Assembly: GCA_021736305.1 (NCBI GenBank)
Contig: JAIPGD010000001.1
Coordinates: 48,925 to 112,924, forward strand
DNA: 64,000 bases
Source of the DNA: Candidatus Izemoplasma sp.
Lineage (GTDB): Bacteria > Bacillota_I > Bacilli_A > Izemoplasmatales > Hujiaoplasmataceae
Direction: 5' to 3'
A program made the translations under genes and the position numbers. Under the pieces are notes generated by a model. That model was not told where the DNA came from. It saw nothing but the letters and a program-made list of their open reading frames with translations, and did not search any database. This document shows positions 56,882-64,000 of the stretch, piece by piece; position 1 is the stretch's first letter; each line of letters begins with the position of its first letter.

Positions 56882-59506
56882 ATGACGAAATTCGTTTATT
56901 TATTTAAAGAATCAGATCAATCAATGCGAAACCTTTTAGGTGGTAAAGGAGCAAACTTAGGTGAAATGACTAGCCTTGGTTTACCGATTCCACAAGGTTT
57001 TACTGTTTCTACGGAAGCATGCACAAAGTATTATGATGATGGACAAAAAATTAATGATACTATTAAAAAACAAGTTTTTGATGCATTAGCTAAGACAGAA
57101 AAAGTCGTTGGAAAAACTTTTGGCGATAACAAAAACCCATTTTTAGTATCTGTTCGTTCTGGTGCTAGAAAATCTATGCCAGGAATGATGGATACAATTC
57201 TAAACTTAGGTTTAAATGATGAGGCTGTTGTTGGTTTAGCAAAACAAACTGATAACGAAAGATTTGCTTATGATTCATACAGAAGATTTATTACAATGTT
57301 TTCTGATGTAGTAATGGGTATTTCTAAATCTAATTTCGACAAGATTTTTGATGCAAAAAAAGAAGAAAAAGGCGTTGAATTAGATACAGATTTAAGTGCA
57401 GACGATTTAAAAGATATCGTAGAAAAATTTAAAGCAGAATATAAGAAACATCAAGGTGAAGAATTCCCTCAAGATCCAAAAGATCAGCTTATTATAGCAA
57501 TTGAAGCTGTATTTAGATCATGGGATAACCCAAGAGCTCAATACTATAGAAGAATGAATAATATCCCTTATGAATGGGGTACTGCAGTTAATGTTCAATC
57601 AATGGTATTTGGTAATATGGGTGACACTTCAGGTACAGGTGTAGCATTTACTAGAAACCCATCAACTGGTGAGAATGAATTTTATGGTGAGTATTTATTT
57701 AATGCGCAAGGCGAAGACGTTGTTGCTGGAATTAGAACACCAAAACCAATTACTGATTTAGCTGATGACAATCCAGAAATTTACAAACAATTCCAAGAAA
57801 TATCACAAAAATTAGAAAAACATTATAAAGATATGCAAGATTTAGAGTTTACGATTGAAAAAGGAAAACTCTATATCTTACAAACAAGAAATGGTAAAAG
57901 AACAGCTCAAGCTGCTTTAAAAATAGCAATTGATATGGTTGATGAAGGCTTAATTACTGAAAAAGAGGCTGTATTAAAAGTTGAACCTAAACAATTAGAT
58001 ACATTACTTCATCCCCAATTTGATCCAGAAGCACTAGAAGCTGCAGAAGTTATCTCTACTGGTTTAAATGCATCACCTGGTGCAGCAACTGGTAAAGTTG
58101 TGTTTTCTGCAAAAAGAGCTAGTGAAATGGTTAAAGATGGCGATACAGTTATCTTAGTTAGAACTGAAACATCACCTGAAGATATTGAAGGTATGGCAGT
58201 AGCTCAAGGTGTTTTGACAGCACGTGGTGGAATGACATCACATGCAGCAGTTGTTGCTAGAGGAATGGGAACTTGCTGTGTAGCGGGGGCTCATGAAATA
58301 AAAGTTAATGAAGATGAAGCTTACTTCATAGTAAAAGGTAAAAGATACAATGAAGGTGATTTTATCTCATTAGATGGATCAACTGGTAAAGTATACGGAG
58401 AAAAAGTTAAAACTATTAAAGCTAAAGTTAGTGGCGATTTTGCTAAACTAATGAAATGGGCAGATAATTTCCGAGCAATGGATGTAAGAGCTAATGCAGA
58501 TAACCAAAGAGATGCTAAACAAGCGTATGATTTTGGTGCTGAAGGTATTGGCTTATGTCGTACTGAACACATGTTCTTTGAAGGAACAAGAATTAAAGCT
58601 GTAAGAGAAATGATTGTAGCAAAATCAGTTGAAGAAAGAGAAAAAGCATTAGCTAAATTATTACCAATGCAACAACAAGATTTTATTGAATTATATGAAG
58701 CAATGCAAGGATTCCCTGTAACTATTCGTTACTTAGATCCACCACTTCATGAATTCTTACCTTCTGACGAAAAAGATATAAGAGAATTAGCTGAAGATTT
58801 AAACATTTCTTATGAAGAGTTAAATTCAACTATCAATGATTTACATGAAACTAACCCAATGTTAGGACATCGTGGTGTTAGACTTTCAATTACTTATCCT
58901 GAAATAGCTGTTATGCAAACAAGAGCTGTTATTGAAGCCGCATTAGAAGTAAATAAAAAAGGTCTTAATGTAAAACCAGAAATCATGATTCCACTTGTAG
59001 GAGAACTAAAAGAATTAAAATATGTTAAAGCTGAAGTTGTAAAAACTGCAGATGAAATTATTAAAAATTCTAAAGTTGACTTAGAATACAGCGTTGGAAC
59101 AATGATTGAAATTCCACGTGCTGCTTTAACAGCTGAAGAAATTGCTAAAGAAGCTGAATTCTTCAGTTTTGGAACAAATGACTTAACGCAAATGGGATTT
59201 GGTTTTTCAAGAGATGATGCTGGTAAATTCTTAAGTGATTATTACGACAAAAATATTTTTGATGAAGATCCATTTGCTCATATTGATCAAAAAGGTATTG
59301 GTCGCTTAATGAAAATTGCTGTTGAAGATGGAAGAAAAACTCGTAAAGATATAAAATTAGGTATCTGTGGAGAACATGGGGGCGATCCAACATCAGTTGA
59401 ATTCTGCCATAATATTGGCTTAAGCTATGTTTCTTGTTCACCATTTAGAGTTCCAATAGCTAGATTAGCAGCTGCTCAAGCAAACATTAAAAATCCTAGA
59501 AAATAA
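56882..59506 (+). CDS. ppdK: Pyruvate, phosphate dikinase
   Basis: GGKGANLGEMTSLGLPIPQGFTVS; GGMTSHAAVVARGMGTCCVAG; GLSYVSCSPFRVPIARLAAAQ. Confidence 0.97.
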   Translation: MTKFVYLFKESDQSMRNLLGGKGANLGEMTSLGLPIPQGFTVSTEACTKYYDDGQKINDTIKKQVFDALAKTEKVVGKTFGDNKNPFLVSVRSGARKSMPGMMDTILNLGLNDEAVVGLAKQTDNERFAYDSYRRFITMFSDVVMGISKSNFDKIFDAKKEEKGVELDTDLSADDLKDIVEKFKAEYKKHQGEEFPQDPKDQLIIAIEAVFRSWDNPRAQYYRRMNNIPYEWGTAVNVQSMVFGNMGDTSGTGVAFTRNPSTGENEFYGEYLFNAQGEDVVAGIRTPKPITDLADDNPEIYKQFQEISQKLEKHYKDMQDLEFTIEKGKLYILQTRNGKRTAQAALKIAIDMVDEGLITEKEAVLKVEPKQLDTLLHPQFDPEALEAAEVISTGLNASPGAATGKVVFSAKRASEMVKDGDTVILVRTETSPEDIEGMAVAQGVLTARGGMTSHAAVVARGMGTCCVAGAHEIKVNEDEAYFIVKGKRYNEGDFISLDGSTGKVYGEKVKTIKAKVSGDFAKLMKWADNFRAMDVRANADNQRDAKQAYDFGAEGIGLCRTEHMFFEGTRIKAVREMIVAKSVEEREKALAKLLPMQQQDFIELYEAMQGFPVTIRYLDPPLHEFLPSDEKDIRELAEDLNISYEELNSTINDLHETNPMLGHRGVRLSITYPEIAVMQTRAVIEAALEVNKKGLNVKPEIMIPLVGELKELKYVKAEVVKTADEIIKNSKVDLEYSVGTMIEIPRAALTAEEIAKEAEFFSFGTNDLTQMGFGFSRDDAGKFLSDYYDKNIFDEDPFAHIDQKGIGRLMKIAVEDGRKTRKDIKLGICGEHGGDPTSVEFCHNIGLSYVSCSPFRVPIARLAAAQANIKNPRK

Positions 59507-59564
59507 TTATTTAAAGCGGGCAAAATAATGCTCGCTTTTTTTCATGGAAAAAGGTTAACGATTC

Positions 59565-59593
59565 TTGACATAAAAATAGCCATAAGTTATAAT
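59565..59593 (+). promoter_or_regulatory. Consensus SigA promoter for the structured RNA/rsmD
   Basis: TTGACA-17 nt-TATAAT. Confidence 0.92.
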
Positions 59594-59600
59594 AAAAGTG

Positions 59601-59768
59601 TACTTAGTTAGTTGGAAGTTACCCACCCGCGACGCACAGTTTTTTGAAGGGAGTCGAGCTTATACTGGTGTTGAAAGCCTATTAGATTAGGAATCCTAAA
59701 GGTATAAGAAGAGATGCCCACTTGGTAGTAGATGTAGTCTGCTAGGGTAGCTTCCAACTGATTAAGTA
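59601..59768 (+). ncRNA. Structured RNA upstream of rsmD (ylbH-leader position)
   Basis: 24-bp terminal helix TACTTAGTTAGTTGGAAGTTACCC / GGGTAGCTTCCAACTGATTAAGTA (G-U wobbles only), internal CTTATAC/GTATAAG, TTAGG-AAT-CCTAA and AGTAGA-TGTAG-TCTGCT stems. Confidence 0.75.
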
Positions 59769-59787
59769 CTTTATTTTTGGAGGAATT

Positions 59788-60336
59788 ATGTTAAGAGTTA
59801 TTGCTGGGAAATATAAATCAAGAAAACTTAAAGAAGTTAAATCACAATTAACTAGACCAACCACGGACAAAAACAAGGAAACTATGTTTAACAGTGTTGG
59901 CCAGTTTTTTAGTGGTGGACATTGCTTAGACCTTTATGCAGGAAGTGGTGCCTTAGGAATTGAAGCATTGTCAAGAGGTATGGATAGTTGCGATTTCGTT
60001 GATAAGAATTATCAAGCAATAAAAATAATAAAAACAAATTTGAATGAACTAGATATATTAAAACAAACCAATATATATAGAAAAGATGCTATTCAATTTC
60101 TTAAAAAAGTCGAAAAAAAATATGATTTAATTATCGCCGATCCCCCATATAAATTAAAACCCTATGATGAATTGCTAAATTTAGTAACTAGTAGACAGAT
60201 ATTAAATATAAATGGTATAATTGTTTTAGAGTCTGACGAAAATACTGATATAAATAATATAAATGGGTTTAAGTTACTAAAAACTAAGTTACTTGGTACA
60301 ACTAAACTAACCATTTTAAGAAAGGAGTCATTATGA
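59788..60336 (+). CDS. rsmD: 16S rRNA (guanine966-N2)-methyltransferase RsmD
   Basis: LRVIAGKYKSRKLKEV; RPTTDKNKETMFNSV; LDLYAGSGALGIEALSRG; IADPPYK. Confidence 0.95.
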   Translation: MLRVIAGKYKSRKLKEVKSQLTRPTTDKNKETMFNSVGQFFSGGHCLDLYAGSGALGIEALSRGMDSCDFVDKNYQAIKIIKTNLNELDILKQTNIYRKDAIQFLKKVEKKYDLIIADPPYKLKPYDELLNLVTSRQILNINGIIVLESDENTDINNINGFKLLKTKLLGTTKLTILRKESL

Positions 60337-60827
60337 AAATAGGATTTTACCCTGGCAGTTTTGATCCAATCACATATGGACATATTGATATTATTACGAG
60401 AGGTGCAAAATTATTTGATAAACTAATTATTGCTATATCTGTAAACCCAAACAAAGAAACTGTATTCTCAACTGAAGAAAGAATTAAGCTCGTTAAAGAA
60501 ACTCTTAAAGATGTTGATAATGTTGAAGTAATCTATTCAGATAAACTTACAGTAAATCACTGTATCGAATTAGGCGCAACACATATTTTAAGAGGCTTGA
60601 GAGCGGTTACTGACTATGATTATGAATTCCAAATGACAAATTTTAATCGACAAATTAGCGATAAAGTAGATACCGTCTTTTTAATGACTAGAGGAAAATA
60701 TTCGTTTTTATCTTCTTCATCTGTAAGAGAATTAGCTGATTTTAAAGGCGATGTAAGTCCTTTTGTACCTGAAAACGTAAAAAAAGCAATAGATAAAAAG
60801 TATGGTATCAAACCAAATACAAAATAA
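60333..60827 (+). CDS. coaD: Phosphopantetheine adenylyltransferase
   Basis: MKIGFYPGSFDPITYGHIDIITRGAKLFDKLIIAISVNPNK; ILRGLRAVTDYDYEFQM. Confidence 0.96.
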   Translation: MKIGFYPGSFDPITYGHIDIITRGAKLFDKLIIAISVNPNKETVFSTEERIKLVKETLKDVDNVEVIYSDKLTVNHCIELGATHILRGLRAVTDYDYEFQMTNFNRQISDKVDTVFLMTRGKYSFLSSSSVRELADFKGDVSPFVPENVKKAIDKKYGIKPNTK

Positions 60828-60840
60828 TAGTAAATAATTC

Positions 60841-60869
60841 TTTACAAACTGATGTCTTCATATTATAAT
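60841..60869 (+). promoter_or_regulatory. Promoter for tRNA-Arg(TCT)
   Basis: TTTACA-17 nt-TATAAT. Confidence 0.7.
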
Positions 60870-60882
60870 ATTTATTGCGCGT

Positions 60883-60959
<77 letters not shown>

Positions 60960-60969
60960 TTATAAATAT

Positions 60970-60992
60970 AAAGTCAGTTTTCTGACTTTTTT
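60970..60992 (+). terminator. Hairpin terminator between tRNA-Arg(TCT) and tRNA-Arg(CCT)
   Basis: AAAGTCAG-TTTT-CTGACTTTTTTT. Confidence 0.75.
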
Positions 60993-60996
60993 TATT

Positions 60997-61073
60997 GGCC
61001 TGGTAGCTCAGCAGGATAGAGCAACGGCTTCCTAAGCCGTCGGTCGGGGGTTCAAATCCCTTCCAGGTCGCCA
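60997..61073 (+). tRNA. tRNA-Arg(CCT)
   Basis: Anticodon arm ACGGC-TTCCTAA-GCCGT; CCA encoded. Confidence 0.95.
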
Positions 61074-61076
61074 TAA

Positions 61077-61153
61077 GGCCCGGTAGCTCAGTTGGATAGA
61101 GCAGTAGCTTCCGGAGCTAAAGGTCGGGGGTTCAAATCCCTTCCGGGTCGCCA
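61077..61153 (+). tRNA. tRNA-Arg(CCG)
   Basis: Anticodon arm GTAGC-TTCCGGA-GCTAA; CCA encoded. Confidence 0.92.
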
Positions 61154-61154
61154 T

Positions 61155-61195
61155 TTAAAGCAGAATACACATTTCTGCTTTATTATTTTTAAAAA
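61155..61195 (+). terminator. Terminator after tRNA cluster
   Basis: AAAGCAGAA-TACACA-TTTCTGCTTTATTATTTTT. Confidence 0.7.
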
Positions 61196-61213
61196 AAATA
61201 ACCACCTAAGTGG

Positions 61214-62170
61214 TTATTTATATTTTTTTACATCACTTTTCTTAAGACTAAATACTTTATTTGTCATTTTAAGCACTTTTTTAACATAATTATTTTGATC
61301 AAAAGAGAAAGCCATTGCATGTTTTGAATCTTTAATTGATAAATAATCTTTTGTATCTGTATTAATTGCTTCAAATAATTCTTTTGACATAGCTTCACTA
61401 ATTGCACGGTCTTTTTCACTATGAATAATTAAAATTGGAATAGTTGATTTTTCTATTACTTTTAAGGGGTTAATTTCAGAAAGAAAAAACTTATGGAATA
61501 TAAATGTATAAAAGTTTATGCCAAACAAAAAGATTAACAAAGGTTTAAATCTAGTTGATAGTTTTAATGTAGCCTTCAAACTAGTAAACCCTGATTCTAA
61601 AACCAATAAATTTACATTTTTACTTTCTTTAAATTGAGTAGCTAAAACGCTAGTTGCTGCGCCCATTGAAACACCGTGTAATAATATCTCAATTTTCTGT
61701 CCATAATTTCTAGTAGCGTAATGTAACCAGTTTTTCATATCGTATTTTTCATAATGACCCATAGATGTAAATTTTCCTTCAGATTTTCCATGGCCTCTAA
61801 AATCAACTAGCAATACTTTAAACCCTAAATCAGAATACATTTTACAAATGGGAATTAAATCATAGCTACTTGATTTATAACCATGCAGTACAAAAGCTAA
61901 TTTTTCTGACTTTTTATCATGAGAAGGAATATATATGCCATGTAGTTTTAAATTATCATAAGACTTAATATAGATATCTTCTTTAGGGATTTCTTTATAC
62001 CAGTTATAAGTTTCTTTATTTAATTCAGCTTCAGGATCAAACAACTGAATTGAGTGATGCCTGAAATTAACAAATAATTTACGATAATAAAAATATGCTA
62101 TAATAAAATATAGACTTATTAATAAAACTATTCCAATTGCCCAATACATCCATGTCTCCATAATCACCAC
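61214..62170 (-). CDS. Alpha/beta hydrolase with N-terminal TM
   Basis: VLLVDFRGHGKSEGK; LLHGVSMGAATSVL (GxSxG); IPILIIHSEKDRAI; SKHAMAF. Confidence 0.9.
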   Translation of the reverse strand: MVIMETWMYWAIGIVLLISLYFIIAYFYYRKLFVNFRHHSIQLFDPEAELNKETYNWYKEIPKEDIYIKSYDNLKLHGIYIPSHDKKSEKLAFVLHGYKSSSYDLIPICKMYSDLGFKVLLVDFRGHGKSEGKFTSMGHYEKYDMKNWLHYATRNYGQKIEILLHGVSMGAATSVLATQFKESKNVNLLVLESGFTSLKATLKLSTRFKPLLIFLFGINFYTFIFHKFFLSEINPLKVIEKSTIPILIIHSEKDRAISEAMSKELFEAINTDTKDYLSIKDSKHAMAFSFDQNNYVKKVLKMTNKVFSLKKSDVKKYK

Positions 62171-62256
62171 TCCTACTAATTATTTTATCAAATATTAGGA
62201 AATAAAAAAGCTATTTTTTATAAAAGAATTTAAATAAAAACTTAAAACGATTTTTA

Positions 62257-62285
62257 TTGACTTATACTCAATTATTGTGTATAAT
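62257..62285 (+). promoter_or_regulatory. Promoter of rplU-rpmA
   Basis: TTGACT-17 nt-TATAAT. Confidence 0.85.
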
Positions 62286-62291
62286 ATTTTC

Positions 62292-62360
62292 GTATGCATA
62301 CCGCGCAGAATTGGTTCTAAAAAGTTTGTTAACTTACCAACGATGGCGAGTCTTAATATA
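62292..62360 (+). ncRNA. Ribosomal protein L21-type leader
   Basis: Compact leader before rplU; TTGGT-(TCTAAA)-AAGTT-TGTT-AACTT-ACCAA structure; position as in Firmicutes L21 leaders. Confidence 0.5.
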
Positions 62361-62377
62361 TGAGGAGGTGCAGGATT

Positions 62378-62689
62378 ATGTATGCAGTTATTGAAACTGG
62401 TGGAAAGCAAGTAAAAGTTGAAGAAGGACAAGAAATTTTTGTTGAAAGATTAGCAGTTGAAGCAGATCAAGAATATACTTTTGATAAAGTATTAATGATT
62501 GGCGGAAAGAAAGCTAAAATTGGAAAGCCTTATGTTAAAGGCGCAACTGTTACAGCTAAAGTAGTTAAAAATGGTAAAGCTAAAAAAGTTATTGTTTATA
62601 AATACGAGCCTAAAAAAGATTATCATAAAAAACGTGGTCATCGACAACCATATACAAAGCTTACTATTGAAAAAATAAATGTCGAATAA
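62378..62689 (+). CDS. rplU: 50S ribosomal protein L21
   Basis: [42 protein letters not shown] 62378 behind GAGGAGGTG. Confidence 0.97.
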   Translation: MYAVIETGGKQVKVEEGQEIFVERLAVEADQEYTFDKVLMIGGKKAKIGKPYVKGATVTAKVVKNGKAKKVIVYKYEPKKDYHKKRGHRQPYTKLTIEKINVE

Positions 62690-62718
62690 TACATAATTTT
62701 AATTTGGAGGTGTTTTAA

Positions 62719-63006
62719 GTGTTACTTAATTTAAATATACTTGAACTTATGGCTTCGAAAAAAGGTGTTGGATCAACTAAAAATGGTCGTGACTCAGCAG
62801 GTCGTCGCCTTGGAGCTAAACTAGCAGATGGTCAAAGCTGTAAAGCTGGATCAATTATCTTCCGTCAAAGAGGAACTAAAATTCATCCTGGTGAAAACGT
62901 AGGAATCGGAAAAGATGATACATTATTTGCTAAAGTTAATGGAATAGTAAAATTTGAAAAAATTGGTAGAAACAAAAAACAAGCAAGTGTTTATCCACAA
63001 GCTTAA
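62719..63006 (+). CDS. rpmA: 50S ribosomal protein L27 with N-terminal extension
   Basis: [42 protein letters not shown] start 8 nt after GGAGG. Confidence 0.96.
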   Translation: MLLNLNILELMASKKGVGSTKNGRDSAGRRLGAKLADGQSCKAGSIIFRQRGTKIHPGENVGIGKDDTLFAKVNGIVKFEKIGRNKKQASVYPQA

Positions 63007-63011
63007 GAATA

Positions 63012-63042
63012 AAAAGCAGGAAATATTCCTGTTTTTTTTATG
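63012..63042 (+). terminator. Terminator after rpmA
   Basis: AAAGCAGGAAATATTCCTGTTTTTTTT. Confidence 0.75.
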
Positions 63043-63080
63043 TTTCAAGCAAAATAAGATATAATATATTTGGTGGTATA

Positions 63081-64000
63081 ATGAAACTTATAAAAGAAAA
63101 ATTTATAAAATATTTTCAAAATGAACCTGATGAATATTTATTTAAACCTTTAAACATTAAATTGTTTGGTGATTTAACGTATTTTTCGTTGTCCTTTACA
63201 ACTAATATCGGTATAAAAGCCGCTTACCGTATTGATGATGATATCATGATTAAGGTTATCTTAGATGATGAGTTGTATATATTAAATAAAAATAAACAAA
63301 ACTTTAATAACAAAATCATCATGGATTTACAAAAAATATATCAATTTTTCATATATAAATATGAAAACAATAAAAAAGGAATGAATATCCTAATTGATAC
63401 AAACTTTAATGATTATCCATCAACTCACCTAAAGTATATGTTTATTGAGTTAATGTCAAAGATGTTTTCGGAAAAATTATACAATAAAGATTACTTAATT
63501 ATTATTGAAGGATTATTTAAAGAAGACTATAATCTACATTATAATGAATACACATTAATGTTTAACAATAAAGTAAATACACTTATTTATTCTGATAAAG
63601 AGAAACATGAATTTATTGATTATCAATTAAATGATTTTCTCTTTATGTTTCTTCCGATAGAAGATAAAATATCAAGGAAAGAAACGCAAATACAAATGTT
63701 TTATTTAGTTGAAAAACTTAACACTGCATTTCCAGATAAAAACTATAGTAATTTAAGCTTTGATGATTATATAGAATTTATTGGAACTGATGCTGAAAAA
63801 AATATTTTATTACATATAATCTATGAATTTTATCGCTTAGAAAAAGCTAAACAAGCAATTCAATCAAATGATTATAATAAACTTGCGACACTATTAAATC
63901 AGTCGAATGATTCAATAAAAAATTTATTGAATTTTACTAATCAAGTACATGATCAGTTAACAATATTTTCTCAGGCTAGTGGCAGCATTGGAACAAAAGT
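63081..64000 (+). CDS. Degenerate galactokinase-like (GHMP superfamily) protein, 3' partial
   Basis: Not in ORF track because it runs off the edge. MKLIKEKFIKYFQNEPDEYLFKPLNIKLFGDLTYFSLSFTTNIGI... YEFYRLEKAKQAIQSNDYNKLATLLNQSNDSIKNLLNFTNQVHDQLTIFSQASGSIGTKV; colinear with GalK but motifs lost. Confidence 0.6.
   Translation, partial: MKLIKEKFIKYFQNEPDEYLFKPLNIKLFGDLTYFSLSFTTNIGIKAAYRIDDDIMIKVILDDELYILNKNKQNFNNKIIMDLQKIYQFFIYKYENNKKGMNILIDTNFNDYPSTHLKYMFIELMSKMFSEKLYNKDYLIIIEGLFKEDYNLHYNEYTLMFNNKVNTLIYSDKEKHEFIDYQLNDFLFMFLPIEDKISRKETQIQMFYLVEKLNTAFPDKNYSNLSFDDYIEFIGTDAEKNILLHIIYEFYRLEKAKQAIQSNDYNKLATLLNQSNDSIKNLLNFTNQVHDQLTIFSQASGSIGTK

Noticed and set aside
62281-62370. T-box riboswitch suggested by ACCGCG near 62300
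   Set aside because: No specifier stem or full GGTGGTACCGCG motif; gene context (rplU) fits a ribosomal protein leader instead.
62195-62431. 78-aa minus ORF over the rplU leader
   Set aside because: Antisense to the promoter, the leader and the start of rplU; no SD or homology signal.

Overview
This is a 64 kb, AT-rich, mostly plus-strand window of housekeeping genes from a low-GC Firmicutes/Mollicutes-related bacterium. TGA is used as a stop (xseA, dxs and natA-like genes all end in TGA), so the code is standard rather than Mycoplasma code 4. Gene blocks, in order: mutS-mutL-miaA; efp; CNNM/CBS protein-rluB-cmk-rpsA-like-der-hup; rdgB-yfcE-[906 aa degenerate GGDEF/EAL-like protein]-nusB-xseA-xseB-dxs-recN; ispH; DEAD helicase-trmL-DUF402; rluA-family; nadD-nadE-mnmA-patatin; an uncharacterised exported-protein/ABC cassette; glmS-glmM-glmU; infC-rpmI-rplT; NatAB-like ABC; a degenerate SplB-like protein; Udk-like TGS kinase; P-type ATPase; glgA-glgC; a second ABC pair; ppdK; a structured RNA followed by rsmD-coaD; three tandem tRNA-Arg genes; rplU-rpmA; and a degenerate galactokinase-like ORF running off the right edge. 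No CRISPR array, transposon, prophage or rRNA was seen. The items I rate highest are: (i) the four-gene exported protein/ABC cassette at 33047-35901, whose first Shine-Dalgarno lies inside an intrinsic terminator; (ii) several apparent pseudoenzymes that keep a family fold but have lost catalytic signatures (GGDEF-EAL, SplB radical SAM, galactokinase, rhodanese); (iii) AUU start codons for infC and probably for the Udk-like kinase; (iv) a 168-nt closed RNA upstream of rsmD with a consensus promoter; (v) an L27 N-terminal extension without its prp protease gene and with a diverged cleavage site. All family calls were made by eye, with no database search.
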